64,000 bases of DNA from Paenibacillus daejeonensis DSM 15491. GTDB taxonomy: Bacteria > Bacillota > Bacilli > Paenibacillales > Paenibacillaceae. Of this stretch, positions 8,112-18,182 are shown in pieces (position 1 is the stretch's first letter; each line of letters opens with the position of its first letter). The stretch spans positions 322,635-386,634 of the forward strand of contig NZ_KB899661.1 of assembly GCF_000378385.1 (NCBI RefSeq). Direction: 5' to 3'. The notes below the pieces were generated by a model. The model had not been told where the DNA came from. It searched no databases and saw only the letters and a list, made by a program, of their open reading frames with translations. The translations under genes and the position numbers were made by a program.

Positions 8112-9008
8112 TTACCCCTTCAAGGAACCAACGGTCATCCCCTGCACAAAATACTTCTGAAAGAACGGAAACACAAACATCATCGGTCCTGCCACCATGA
8201 CGACCAGCGCCATTCGTACGGATTCGTTGGGGAACTGGCTCATATCGAGGCCCAGGCCCTGGATGTACTCGCTGTTGTTGCGCAGAAAATCAAGCGTATT
8301 CATAATCCGCACCAGCAGCAGCTGCAGTGGCACTCGCCGATCCTCATCAATGAACAGCAGGGCGTTAAACCACTCGTTCCAGTAATTAAAGGCGATGAAC
8401 AGTCCCAGTGTAGCCAATGCCGGTGTCGAGAGCGGCAGGATGATGCGGAAGAAGATCCGCCATTCGCCGGCGCCGTCCATTTTGGCAGACTCAATGATCT
8501 CGAACGGAATCTTGCCCATAAACCCCTTCATAATCAGCACGTAGAAGGGAGAGAGCAGCCCCGGCAGGATGATCGCCCACAGGGAGTTTTTCAGGTGCAG
8601 ATACTGCGTCATCAGGATGTAGAACGGCACCAGACCGCCGGAGAACATCATCGGAATGAACACATAAATTGTCACCCAGGACCGGAACGAATAATCGCGC
8701 CGCGAAATGGTGTAGCCGATGATGCTCGTCAGCAGGATGCTGAGCAGCGTTCCGACAACGGTGATAAACGCCGTATTGCCGTAGGCCCGCAGGATAACCA
8801 TCGGGGTCTGCAACAGGTACTCATACGCCAGCGAGCTGAACTGAGTGGGAATGAACGAATAGCCATAGGTCGTTAACGCGCGCTCATCGGTAAGCGATAC
8901 GGCCACAATCAGGATGAACGGCGCAATAATGACGAGTGACAATAGGATAAAGAAGGTATTCAGCAGGGCATTGACGATGCCGCTGCGCCGCATTGCATAG
9001 GTTTCCAT
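8112..9008 (-). CDS. Carbohydrate ABC transporter permease, LplC/YtcP type
   Basis: This inner-membrane permease of 298 residues has about six membrane helices, starting LLNTFFILLSLVIIAPFILI. The cytoplasmic EAA-type loop IIESAKMDGAGEWRIFFRII contacts the ATPase, and the family-typical end is KYFVQGMTVGSLKG. It pairs with the upstream permease, whose stop lies 11 bases before its start, so the two are co-translated. The ribosome site GTAGGGG is about 8 bases from the ATG at 9008. In this family it imports oligosaccharides with the lipoprotein encoded next. Confidence 0.9.
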   Translation of the reverse strand: METYAMRRSGIVNALLNTFFILLSLVIIAPFILIVAVSLTDERALTTYGYSFIPTQFSSLAYEYLLQTPMVILRAYGNTAFITVVGTLLSILLTSIIGYTISRRDYSFRSWVTIYVFIPMMFSGGLVPFYILMTQYLHLKNSLWAIILPGLLSPFYVLIMKGFMGKIPFEIIESAKMDGAGEWRIFFRIILPLSTPALATLGLFIAFNYWNEWFNALLFIDEDRRVPLQLLLVRIMNTLDFLRNNSEYIQGLGLDMSQFPNESVRMALVVMVAGPMMFVFPFFQKYFVQGMTVGSLKG

Positions 9009-9019
9009 CGGTCAATCCC

Positions 9020-9952
9020 CTACCATAATGAATTTTCTTCGCTGAACTTGCGGACGGTGTAATTGGCAGCTACGACGAGTATCAGACCGACAACCGATTG
9101 ATACAGACCCACTGCCGTCGCCATCGGGATATCGCCGCTGACGCTGAGCGCCCGGTAGACGAAGGTGTCGATAATATCCGTTGTGTTGTACAGGAGCGGC
9201 GAGTTGTTCGGCACAAAAAAGTGCAGGCCAAAATCGCCTCGAAACATGTTGCCGATCGCCATAATCATGAGAATGATAATGAGCGGCGCCAGCATCGGAA
9301 TCGTAATTTTGCGGGCCATCTGGAATCGGGATGCGCCATCCATGCGTGCGGCCTCATAATACGACGGATCGATGGCGACGATACCCGCGTAGTAGACCAG
9401 CGCCGAGAAGCCAATGGACTTCCACAGATGTGCCGACGTCAGAATCGCGGGCCAGTAGGAGGCTTCCAGATACCAGCGGACGCGATCCATACCCAGCGTT
9501 TCAGAGAACCGGTTCAGGAATCCGTAGTCGTGGCTCAGAAACATCTGCACCAGGAACATGACGACGACCCACGAAACGAAGGTCGGCAGGAACATGATCG
9601 TCTGGTAATACTTGCTCCAGCGGCGGGAAATCTCGTTGAGCAGAATCGCCACCAGCAGTGCAGCAAGCGTCGTAATGACCCAGAACCAGAGACTGTACAG
9701 AATGGTATTGCGGGTGACGATGAACGCTTTCTCCGAGATGAAGAAGAAGCGGAAGTTGCTGAAGCCGACCCACTCGCTGCCCAGAATGCCGAGATCGTAC
9801 CGGTAGTTCTTGAAGGCGATGATGACGCCGAACATCGTCAGATAGCTGAAGACGAAGATGTACAGGAGAGAAGGCAGCGCCAGCAATGTTAGCTCGCGGT
9901 CGCTCTTTCCCATGCGGAACAGCTTCTTCAGGTTGTTCACCCCCCTTGCCAA
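9020..9952 (-). CDS. Carbohydrate ABC transporter permease, LplB type
   Basis: This is the first membrane subunit of the importer (about 305 residues). It has six predicted helices and the EAA loop YYEAARMDGASRFQMARKI near residues 195-215. The start is uncertain: a TTG at 9952 gives the longest frame, a strong AAGGGGGGTG precedes near-cognate codons around 9930-9940, and an ATG (MGKSDREL) lies further in at 9913. The protein core is unaffected. It heads the two-permease unit below an inverted hairpin element and ends 11 bases before the partner permease. Confidence 0.87.
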   Translation of the reverse strand: MARGVNNLKKLFRMGKSDRELTLLALPSLLYIFVFSYLTMFGVIIAFKNYRYDLGILGSEWVGFSNFRFFFISEKAFIVTRNTILYSLWFWVITTLAALLVAILLNEISRRWSKYYQTIMFLPTFVSWVVVMFLVQMFLSHDYGFLNRFSETLGMDRVRWYLEASYWPAILTSAHLWKSIGFSALVYYAGIVAIDPSYYEAARMDGASRFQMARKITIPMLAPLIIILMIMAIGNMFRGDFGLHFFVPNNSPLLYNTTDIIDTFVYRALSVSGDIPMATAVGLYQSVVGLILVVAANYTVRKFSEENSLW

Positions 9953-9974
9953 AAGTGTGTAACCAGGCCTTCTA

Positions 9975-10140
9975 GTTACGGATCGTTCTTTCGATCGCTG
10001 TTGTCCCCAAATTTCTTCAATATGTAACCCCTTAAAGGGGTGAAATTCGGGGACAGCGTATGCTTCCGAAGCTAGCTTTTCTACGAAAAGCTTTCAGGCG
10101 AGCGCTTCGCTTCTACAGAACGATTCCGTCCTCTACGGCG
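9975..10140 (+). repeat. Hairpin-bearing intergenic repeat, copy 2 (inverted)
   Basis: This copy holds GATCGTTCTTTCGATCGCTG, a hairpin with arms TGTCCCCAAATTTC and GAAATTCGGGGACA, and GGCGAGCGCTTCGCTTCTAC-AACGATTCCGT. These match copy 1 (7972-8092) on the opposite strand, with about 35 extra bases inside. The two copies flank the permease pair as inverted repeats. The rest of 9953-10239 shows no gene. Confidence 0.65.
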
Positions 10141-10239
10141 TTTTTCCACCATAAGTCCAGCCGGTGTGATGCCTTCATCATGGCATGGGGGGTGGGGCAA
10201 AATAAATCCTAAAAAGCGGATAAAGTATCAAATCGCGTA

Positions 10240-13200
10240 TTAAAACGGCGCTTTTGTTGCAGCCTGGAGCGCTTGCAGCAAGTTGTAGATGGTTTGTGCG
10301 GTCTCATCCCGTCGCGCGTTCTGCTTGGGCTCGAAGGCGCCGCCCAGATAGCCCTGCATGAGCCCGAGGCTGGTGACCTCGCCAATGGCTTCGCGGGACC
10401 AAGTGGCAGCTGCTGCGAGGTCCGTTGGCGTAGCTCCGGGACTCGCAGCTCCTTGGCCAGCGGCGTAGGTATAGGCCCGCAGCAGCATGATGGCCATCTC
10501 TTCGCGGGTAATGGTCCGCGCCGGGGCGAAGTTGCCTTCTTCAGCTCCAAGGACCAAACCTGCGGCCTGGGCCGCTGTGACAGCGCCAGCGTACCAGTCC
10601 GATGGCCGCACGTCAGTGAATGGCGCCGCGGTTCCAGAGTCTGGAACGTTCAAGGCGCGGACGAGTAAGGCAGCGAATTCGGCACGTGTCGTCGGAGCAG
10701 CCGGGTCGAAGCGATCGGCGCTGCGGCCGGTCACGATATGACGGGCGGCCAGTGTCTTCACAGCCTCTGATGCCCAATGACCAGCTGGCAGGTCGGCGTA
10801 GCGTGCTTCATACGCCAGCATGGCAAAGGTTCCGGGAGCAGCCAGCTCGGCAAGGAACGCACTGCCGTCAGCCGCTACGTGACCCCCATGATAAGCCCAG
10901 GTACCATCCCCTGCAGGCAGATAGAGACCGAGCCAAGCAGCGGTTCCTGTGAAATCGGCCAGCGACAATCTCAGCTGCACAGGCTCTGGCAACTCACCCT
11001 CATAAGCGGTGCGCACCCCGTTGCGAACCGTAAACAACGTCAGATCATATGGCGGTTCGGCAGCCTCATACTGGTGTCCGGCTCCTACCGGCTGCGGCAG
11101 GGCAACCGTCGGTTGGCTGATGACAAGAAGTAGATCGGCAGGAAGAACATCGGTATCGCCAGACTCCTGCAGCGCTGTTCCTGGCTCTTTGCTTGCGTCT
11201 GAGGCACCCTCTGCCTGCACAGCTTCGTCAGCTTCGGAAGCTTCCTCAGCTGCCTCCGCCATGGTGCTCAGCGCCTCCAGCGGGAACGTCAGCGTCAGCG
11301 GACCGCTGCGGACCGCTAGTGGGCCCTTCAGCTGCGCCAGCAGCTCAGCAGGTATCTGCAGTCTCGTTTCGCCCGGCTCCAGCCGGGCAGCGACGGTTCC
11401 ATCCTCGTCCGCTGCCGCTACATCATCGGCCGTCAGAATGCGCAGCCCCTCTTCCGTCTCAGGCTCCGGCTCTGGTTCCTGAGGCTGCGGCGTAACGGGC
11501 GGCACATAGATCGGCCCGCCTGTGCTTGGCGCAGTGACCCGCACCTCGGCCTCGACCGATTGCCCGCCATACGTCGCCATCAGCTTGGTCGTGCCTGCTG
11601 CGACTGCGGTCAGCTTGCCTTCAGGCGTCACCGTTGCTACGCCCGGATTGCTCGTGGCGTAGACCACACCCTCGGAGACTTCGGCTGTGTCCCCATTGCT
11701 GTAGACGGCCTCCACAGACACCTGTGTTTGACCGCCCGTGGTCAGGTTATACTGCGCCCGGTCCAGCCGGAGCTCACTCAGCGCTAATGCTGGCTTCAGC
11801 TCCAAGGTGTTGGCTGCCCCGGTATAGTGATAGACATTCAGGTAGCCTTCATCGGCAATAGGATTGGCCGCATCTTCATCCAGAATGTTCAGCACGGTTA
11901 CGCCATCCACGCGCAGGATGAAGCGCACACCCTCCTCCTCATCGATGGCCCCGATCTCGATCTCGTGCTCCTGATTCGGGAGCATGACCGTATTGGGGAC
12001 GATCTCGACCATCGTCTGTCCCGGCTTCCAGGTCTGGAATTCGATCTGATCCGCCTTGATGACGACCAGGTAGCCTTTGTTGGCGCCCACCCAGGTCGGG
12101 TCTGCCGTGCGATCGGAGCGCAGCGCGAAGCCGTACCATCCCGTGCCAAATTCATCGAAATCTGCCCGGAACCGCAGCAGGCCACTGCCGAAGCGCTCGC
12201 CCTCATAGCCGAATACGCCTTCGCCATTCAGGCGAACCGTGCCTTCGCCGAACGACAATCCTTCCCCGCCGACCCAATCCTCACTACGGCCCAGATGCTC
12301 GCCCAGGTCGATGACGGGATAGTCCTGTTGCTCCCCTACAGTTACCTCCAGGTCTGCCGTGATCTCCGGATAGGCCGCGGCTGAAGCTGTCAGCACCGCG
12401 GTCCCGGGTCCGACGCCCTTCACGATGCCGTTCCCTTCCACTACAGCTACCGCAGAGTCGCTGGACTGCCAGACCAGCCGTTTATCCGTTGCATCTACCG
12501 GCGTCACGGTCGCTTCCACCCGCCGCCGCTCTCCCGGCGACAAGACCAGCGGTTCGCTGCTCAGCGACAGTCCGGTCACCGGAATACGGACGATGGAGAC
12601 GGTCACGTCATCAAACATAAGATTGGTGAAGCCCTCCACATAGAAGCCGATTTTGCCCGATTGGCTATGTCCCGGATTCTCGCCTTCGAGGACCAGTTCA
12701 CCATCCAGGAAAACACGGATGGACGGCCCCTGCGCAATTACACGTACATCATAGTCCGTATTGGCGGCCAAGCCCGCTCCGGGCAGCGTGACCTCCTCCA
12801 GCGTTCGCCACTGGGCATCATATAGAATCCAGGATGAGCCGCTCTCCGAATGACGGTAACGGATATGGCCGCTGCCATTCTCCCCATTGCGGTCATACAG
12901 AATGAGCACGCCGCCTTCCGGCATCTCAGCCGGGGTACGCAGCCGGAAGCTCAGCTCATAGTCCCCGAACAGGCGAGGATGCTGGCTATTCGCCCCGTTC
13001 ACGATCCGGTACCAATGATTGCCTGTCTCGTCAGCTGTAATGCTGTGATTGGCATCGACCAGCCAGCCATTGCCGCCCGATTCGAAGTCGGTGAAGTGCA
13101 GGACACCGGCCCCTTCGGTAACGGTCACCACCGCCTCAGCAGTGAGGTTAGGGTTGGCCACAGAGACGACCGTAATGACCGCGGTCCCCGGGAGCAGCCC

Positions 13201-15585
13201 CGTGACGCGGCCGTCCGCGTCGACCTCAGCGATCGTCGGCTCGCTGCTGCTGTATGTCACGCCTGCCTCTGTTGCATCCCAAGGCACGATTTCGGCCCGC
13301 AGCGAGACGGTCTGTCCGATCGCCATCGTGACCTCTTCTGCAGGCAGATGCACAGCAGTCACCTCGATGGTGTCCGGGTGATGCGACACGCCCACCTTGC
13401 CCTGCGTACCGATTTGCTCGAACGGAATTTCTACAAAGCCAGGAATCCGCGTGAACACCTCTGCATCCGCAGTCAGCCGGAAGTCGCCCGCCGCCGGATC
13501 TACGAAGCCGGGATTGCTGCTGGCGATCCAGTTGTTTTCATAGTTCATCAAATTATGAATGTCCCTTGCCCCATTCGCATTAGTCTGATTCGAACGGGTG
13601 AGCGTCGGGTTATAGATGACATTATTTTTGAAGTGATTGGTCGTTGGGAAGTAGCGGTCCTCCTCGAAGAACGTGAGCAGCGCCGGGTATTTCTCCGCAT
13701 AGATCGAGTCCTCGAAGTTGTTGAAGCGCTCGAACAGCTCCAGCCACTTCGGCATATAGTCACGATCCACCCGGTTGCCCGGCTCACGGCTCATGAACAT
13801 CTCGTAATTTTCATAGGGCACGTAGGTGTCGATGAACATATTGTTGGCCGCGTAGATGTATGAGCCCGTACCGCTCTTGATGGCGCTGTTGCCCATTTTG
13901 TAGAAAATATTTTCCTCAATCGTCATGTCCATCGTCATATTGTCGGGATAAATGCCCTCCACACCGTGCAGGTTCTCCCCGATATGGTGAAAATAGTTGC
14001 GCCGGATGATCGTGCCGCGCTCATCCGGCATCATCCCGGCGTTCATGTAGATTGCCCCAAGATCCTGGAAATCCTTGCAGATGTCGTAGATGTTGTTGTA
14101 TTCGATCAGGTGATCATTGCCGTACAGGATGATGCCAGGATGTGGCGCGTCATGGATCTCGTTGCCGATCGCCTGGTTGCCGACGCCAGAGAACAGCACG
14201 CCGGGGTTGTATGCCTTGTGGTAGTAGGCAAAGTCATGGATATGCGAATTCTCCACCCGATTGTTGCCCGGCTCCAGCGTCTCCTTGTCGCCGCCATTCA
14301 GCGTCACCGCCGTACCGCCAACATGACGGATATGCGAGGAGATGATGGCATGATGACTACCGTTACGGTCATTCTCCACACCGTCGTAGCCGTAGCGGCC
14401 TGGAGCGTTGATGCGCACACCACCGTTGGTAAAGTTGCTGATCTCGCAGTTCACGATCTCCACATGGCTGCCGCCGAGAATGATCGCTGCGACATCCCTT
14501 CCGTACGCTAACTCCAGCTCCTCGAAGCGGATGTGCGAGGCCCCCGTCGTGCGCAGCATCGGCGTCTTCAGCATGGTCACTGTCGCTTCTGCCTCACCAC
14601 TGCGGAAGGCCGCGTTGGGCATCAGATAGAGCAGACCCGCATCCCGATCAATGTAGTACTCGCCCGGCGCATCCAGCTCCTCGAGCAGATTTTCTGCAAA
14701 ATGGAAGTCGGGGTACCAGTTCTTGAGCAGACCCGACATTTCGCCATGCGCCAGCGTAATTGTCTTGTTGTCGGTGTCGATGCTCGCCACCTTGTTGTAG
14801 GACCACTCCCAGCTGTATCCGAAGATGCCGTCCAGCCAGATATCCTCGGCCTGTGTCCAGTAGCGGGGCCGATCGTACGTATACGAGAAGGTGCCCCCAC
14901 GCTCATGCAAATCTGCATCGTCGACCGTCGGTCCAGGATCGAGAATCTCATTCATCTGAACCGTTCCTTCATTTGGCCAGCGAGCCAGCGTCATGCCCTG
15001 ACCGCCAACATACAGCTCCATCGGCGGAACCAGACTGAGATCGTTGGCCTTCCAGTAGCCATGCCGACTGATCTGACCATAATCCGTAATCCCTGCTGCG
15101 GACAGGTCAAATTGCAGCACCTTGCCGCGGGCATCCGGCTCGATGATGCGCGCCAAGACATCGGAATCGGTGACGGGCTGGAAGCCGGTCGTATCCAGCT
15201 CCTGTCCTCCGGTCAGCCGCACCGTCTCGCCAGGATACGACCGGTACACGATCGGCGCATCCGCTGTACCGGAGTCCTCCTCGCCCAGCTCGAACGTCGC
15301 CGAACGCGCATAGGTCCCTTCCCGTAGATAGACGGTGATGCCACCCTCGGGCAGCCCCTCTTCTTCTTTTAGCTCCCGAACGGCCTCCCTTGCCCCCTCC
15401 AGCGTCAGCAGCGGTTCCTGCGCTGTGCCACTATTGGAATCGCTTCCATTTGGCGATACATAAATCGCCGTCTCTGCTGCCGTGACCGGCTCCGCCTGTG
15501 CGCCTGGGACGGGAAGCCCCGTCCAGGCCACGGTGAGGGCCAACAGCCCCACCAACCATCGCTTCTCTCTTGCCACTGCATTCAT
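10240..15585 (-). CDS. Giant SLH-anchored right-handed beta-helix protein with Ig-like domains
   Basis: This is a predicted cell-surface polysaccharide enzyme of 1781 residues. ATG at 15585 (AGGGA nearby) starts a signal peptide ending near PGAQA (about 31); the open frame continues further upstream but only by overlapping the regulator gene. The N-terminal catalytic-type region (about 40-720) begins AIYVSPNGSDSNSGTAQEPL and contains beta-helix repeats; this opening is common in beta-helix glycosidases such as GH141-like proteins, but I cannot assign a family. Three BIG2 Ig-like domains lie near 736-815, 1000-1078 and 1268-1350, with concanavalin-like regions between them. Three SLH motifs at about 1595-1781 should attach it to the S-layer or secondary cell-wall polymer. 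It follows a membrane AraC regulator and precedes a sugar importer, so it probably starts breakdown of the imported glycan. Confidence 0.8.
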   Translation of the reverse strand: MNAVAREKRWLVGLLALTVAWTGLPVPGAQAEPVTAAETAIYVSPNGSDSNSGTAQEPLLTLEGAREAVRELKEEEGLPEGGITVYLREGTYARSATFELGEEDSGTADAPIVYRSYPGETVRLTGGQELDTTGFQPVTDSDVLARIIEPDARGKVLQFDLSAAGITDYGQISRHGYWKANDLSLVPPMELYVGGQGMTLARWPNEGTVQMNEILDPGPTVDDADLHERGGTFSYTYDRPRYWTQAEDIWLDGIFGYSWEWSYNKVASIDTDNKTITLAHGEMSGLLKNWYPDFHFAENLLEELDAPGEYYIDRDAGLLYLMPNAAFRSGEAEATVTMLKTPMLRTTGASHIRFEELELAYGRDVAAIILGGSHVEIVNCEISNFTNGGVRINAPGRYGYDGVENDRNGSHHAIISSHIRHVGGTAVTLNGGDKETLEPGNNRVENSHIHDFAYYHKAYNPGVLFSGVGNQAIGNEIHDAPHPGIILYGNDHLIEYNNIYDICKDFQDLGAIYMNAGMMPDERGTIIRRNYFHHIGENLHGVEGIYPDNMTMDMTIEENIFYKMGNSAIKSGTGSYIYAANNMFIDTYVPYENYEMFMSREPGNRVDRDYMPKWLELFERFNNFEDSIYAEKYPALLTFFEEDRYFPTTNHFKNNVIYNPTLTRSNQTNANGARDIHNLMNYENNWIASSNPGFVDPAAGDFRLTADAEVFTRIPGFVEIPFEQIGTQGKVGVSHHPDTIEVTAVHLPAEEVTMAIGQTVSLRAEIVPWDATEAGVTYSSSEPTIAEVDADGRVTGLLPGTAVITVVSVANPNLTAEAVVTVTEGAGVLHFTDFESGGNGWLVDANHSITADETGNHWYRIVNGANSQHPRLFGDYELSFRLRTPAEMPEGGVLILYDRNGENGSGHIRYRHSESGSSWILYDAQWRTLEEVTLPGAGLAANTDYDVRVIAQGPSIRVFLDGELVLEGENPGHSQSGKIGFYVEGFTNLMFDDVTVSIVRIPVTGLSLSSEPLVLSPGERRRVEATVTPVDATDKRLVWQSSDSAVAVVEGNGIVKGVGPGTAVLTASAAAYPEITADLEVTVGEQQDYPVIDLGEHLGRSEDWVGGEGLSFGEGTVRLNGEGVFGYEGERFGSGLLRFRADFDEFGTGWYGFALRSDRTADPTWVGANKGYLVVIKADQIEFQTWKPGQTMVEIVPNTVMLPNQEHEIEIGAIDEEEGVRFILRVDGVTVLNILDEDAANPIADEGYLNVYHYTGAANTLELKPALALSELRLDRAQYNLTTGGQTQVSVEAVYSNGDTAEVSEGVVYATSNPGVATVTPEGKLTAVAAGTTKLMATYGGQSVEAEVRVTAPSTGGPIYVPPVTPQPQEPEPEPETEEGLRILTADDVAAADEDGTVAARLEPGETRLQIPAELLAQLKGPLAVRSGPLTLTFPLEALSTMAEAAEEASEADEAVQAEGASDASKEPGTALQESGDTDVLPADLLLVISQPTVALPQPVGAGHQYEAAEPPYDLTLFTVRNGVRTAYEGELPEPVQLRLSLADFTGTAAWLGLYLPAGDGTWAYHGGHVAADGSAFLAELAAPGTFAMLAYEARYADLPAGHWASEAVKTLAARHIVTGRSADRFDPAAPTTRAEFAALLVRALNVPDSGTAAPFTDVRPSDWYAGAVTAAQAAGLVLGAEEGNFAPARTITREEMAIMLLRAYTYAAGQGAASPGATPTDLAAAATWSREAIGEVTSLGLMQGYLGGAFEPKQNARRDETAQTIYNLLQALQAATKAPF

Positions 15586-15719
15586 CCTTTCCCTGACTAT
15601 GAAATGGATTGCCCCTGTATTGTGACAAGCGGCGGCCGTTTGAGGATATCCCAAAATCCGTGAATCATGCGCAGCCGGGTTATAATTTTTGAATTTTATA
15701 TTAAAATCCGGGTTTAAAC

Positions 15720-18098
15720 TTACTGACCCAAGGCTGCGTTGAGGCGGTACTCCTTGGGGGTCATGCCGTATTTTTTCTTGAACAGGGTAATGAAGTAGCT
15801 GGCATTGTTGAAGCCGAGGTAGTCGGCGACCTCCTTGACATTGTAACTGCTGCCGACCAGCAGCTCGCAGGCCTTCTCCAGCCGATAGCTGTTGAGATAA
15901 TCCCCCACTGAGCACTGCTCGTACTGCTTGAACAGGCGTCCGACATAGGCCGGTGACATCTTCAGATGCTCCGCAATCGACTGCAGGCTTAGATTAATGT
16001 CGGCGTAATGCGTCTCAATGAACTCCTTCATCGTATCGACGACCAGCTTGTTGCGGTCCTCCTTGAGCGGGGAATGGTCGGCTTGGCAGATCTGAGCCAG
16101 GTACCCGCCGATCAGCTCCTGCATGTCCGTCAGCGATTCAGCCTGCAGCACCTTGCGGTTCAAATGCTGCAGCTCCACTGAACCTGCGTGCACCGCAAAA
16201 GCCGGCTCGCGGAGAATCTGCTTGATGACCAGAATCACCTGCATCACGGCATAGGTCATATAGTCGTAGTGAATCGTCGCAATGAGTCCAAACATCCGTC
16301 CCAGCACCGCCTGCACGGCGTCTGCGTTCTTGGCCCGCAGGCTCTCCGCCAGCTTGTGCTCCAGCTCTGCCGGAATCGAGAAGTCCTGGCGAGCCAGATT
16401 GCTTTGAATCGTAGCGGGCGTAATGATGGCGTCCGGTCCGAGCGCCAGACGGTACATGAGCTGCTGTACAGCAGCTTCGTAGGTTGCGGTCAGCTCGCTG
16501 TAAGTCACAGTTGCCTGGCCTAGTGCCGCTGCAAAGGTGCGGCCAAGGTAATACCGCTTGTACGTCTGCTGTGCCTCGCCGAGCAGGCCCGCCAGCCCGC
16601 TCATGTCCACCTCCCCGGTCTCTACCTGCAGGATGACAACTAGATACTCCCCGTTCATATCTACCACCCGGTTAGCGTAGCGCCTGGCCACTGTTTCTTC
16701 AATAATATTGCAGGCCGCGAACCGGTACAGCTTCTCCTGCCGCGCCTCTGCTGGCGACATCACGCCCCCGGGGGCCTGCGGCTGGTCCAGCGCCACGACG
16801 GCTGCGGCCCAGTGCAGGTCAGCCGTCTCTCCAGTCGCGAACAGCTGCGGACTGGCCTCCGCACAATGCTGCAGCTCCTCCTCCGTCATCGTTGCGCTGT
16901 CTGCAACCCAGCGACGCAGATAATAGTCGCCGACAATTTTGCGGCTGCGGTTCCCCTCCTGATCCACCTCGCGCAGCTTCTCCAGTGTCGATTGATAGAC
17001 ATCCGTAATGAAGCGCATCTCATCCTCACTGGCAGCAGCCGGGGCCGCACCTGCATCACTGCCTGGCAGGCCGGTCCGCTTAAACAGCTCGAACAGCTTG
17101 CCCACCGGACGGTACAGCCGGTTCGAGATGACCAGCGACAGCACGAAGCTGGCGACGAGGAATGCTCCAATGAGCAGCAGCATCGCATTGCGCAGCGTCT
17201 CGGCCCGGCCCATGACCTGCTCATAGGGCAGGATATTCAGAACCTTCCACTGGCTTACGCCAACACTGAGCTCTGAGATGACGTACCGGTCTCCTCCGAT
17301 GCGGCGAATCGAGAAATCTGCCGTGCCCTCAGCTCCCGTAGTAGCAGGCGACTCCGACAGATATGCCTGAACGGCTGCTGGCTGCAGGACGTCCATATCG
17401 TCCGATTGCAGCAGGCGGCCTCGCTCGTCGACCAGCACCATACCGCTCTGCGTGTCGGTCATGTTGTCCAGCTGCATTATGTTCTCGAAGATCCATTCCG
17501 GACGGATATTGACCACCACGGCATTTGGGGTTGCATCCTGGCCGGGATAATGATCGACAACAATATAGGAGAACAGATCAACATAAGACCCGTTCTCATC
17601 CAGCTTGAGCGGAATGAGCTGGGCCAGCGAACCGGCGTCGGAGGGACCCAGCCGCTCCATCAGCCGGCTCTGGAGTTCCGGCCAGTGCTGGCGCGACCAC
17701 ACACCGGAGCCGCCGCTGTAGAATTGGTCAGCGGTGCCACTATAGACGACAATGGAGTCAACGAAGGACGTGGAATCCGCCAACGTATCCAGCTTGCGCA
17801 GCGTCTGGAATTTCATGACCGGATCCGGCTGTGCTGCATTCATCAAGTAGATAATACTGGGATCGAGCGTGGCGACGATGCCGAGGTTGCGCACGATATC
17901 ATGAATATAATTGATGTTGTGCTTGATTTGCGTCAGGACCTTTTGGTTGGCTTCCTGCTGGGTCTGCAGGATCGTCTCGCGGGAGAAGAGGTAGAAGGAC
18001 AGAGCCGTAATGAGCAGCAGCCCGGCCATGGAGAGGTTGAAGTAAAAGAGGATGCGCTGCAAAAATTTCCTGCCGGCGATATGCCCCATCAGTTTCAT
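15720..18098 (-). CDS. Membrane-anchored AraC-family regulator
   Basis: This 792-residue one-component regulator senses outside and binds DNA inside. TM1 is near residues 14-36 (FYFNLSMAGLLLITALSFYL). An extracellular sensing region (about 37-300) follows, then TM2 (AMLLLIGAFLVASFVLSLVI) and a HAMP-like connector. The C-terminal AraC double HTH (about 690-790) contains LSLQSIAEHLKMSPAYVGRL and VADYLGFNNASYFITLFKK. This layout is common in Paenibacillus beside LplABC importers and glycan hydrolases. The start (ATG 18098) follows GGAGTGG. The beta-helix gene starts 134 bases after its stop in the same direction. It is likely the activator of that gene and of the importer. Confidence 0.87.
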   Translation of the reverse strand: MKLMGHIAGRKFLQRILFYFNLSMAGLLLITALSFYLFSRETILQTQQEANQKVLTQIKHNINYIHDIVRNLGIVATLDPSIIYLMNAAQPDPVMKFQTLRKLDTLADSTSFVDSIVVYSGTADQFYSGGSGVWSRQHWPELQSRLMERLGPSDAGSLAQLIPLKLDENGSYVDLFSYIVVDHYPGQDATPNAVVVNIRPEWIFENIMQLDNMTDTQSGMVLVDERGRLLQSDDMDVLQPAAVQAYLSESPATTGAEGTADFSIRRIGGDRYVISELSVGVSQWKVLNILPYEQVMGRAETLRNAMLLLIGAFLVASFVLSLVISNRLYRPVGKLFELFKRTGLPGSDAGAAPAAASEDEMRFITDVYQSTLEKLREVDQEGNRSRKIVGDYYLRRWVADSATMTEEELQHCAEASPQLFATGETADLHWAAAVVALDQPQAPGGVMSPAEARQEKLYRFAACNIIEETVARRYANRVVDMNGEYLVVILQVETGEVDMSGLAGLLGEAQQTYKRYYLGRTFAAALGQATVTYSELTATYEAAVQQLMYRLALGPDAIITPATIQSNLARQDFSIPAELEHKLAESLRAKNADAVQAVLGRMFGLIATIHYDYMTYAVMQVILVIKQILREPAFAVHAGSVELQHLNRKVLQAESLTDMQELIGGYLAQICQADHSPLKEDRNKLVVDTMKEFIETHYADINLSLQSIAEHLKMSPAYVGRLFKQYEQCSVGDYLNSYRLEKACELLVGSSYNVKEVADYLGFNNASYFITLFKKKYGMTPKEYRLNAALGQ

Positions 18099-18125
18099 CG
18101 GCTGACCACTCCACTCCGTAAGATG

Positions 18126-18182
18126 GCCTGCCCGGCCATCCGTCTCCTTGTGGATTAAGGAGACTTACGCGCGCGGGCAGGC
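18126..18182. other. Two-tier hairpin ahead of the AraC regulator
   Basis: Inner arms GTCTCCTT (18142-18149) and AAGGAGAC (18157-18164) lie inside outer arms GCCTGCCCG (18126-18134) and CGGGCAGGC (18174-18182). It lies between the exporter permease stop and the regulator start and could terminate the former or fold in the leader of the latter. No T tract is present. Confidence 0.5.

Noticed and set aside
10141-10239. Terminator of the beta-helix gene
   Set aside because: A short ATGCC/GGCAT stem is present, but no T tract follows; the evidence is too weak.
12850-13863. 337-aa plus-strand open frame
   Set aside because: It is the antisense shadow of the beta-helix gene, without ribosome site or family resemblance. 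The same holds for the other long opposite-strand frames such as 7107-7961, 40874-41992 and 52732-53718.
15586-15915. N-terminal extension of the beta-helix protein
   Set aside because: It would overlap the end of the AraC regulator gene and precede a clear signal peptide that begins at 15585.
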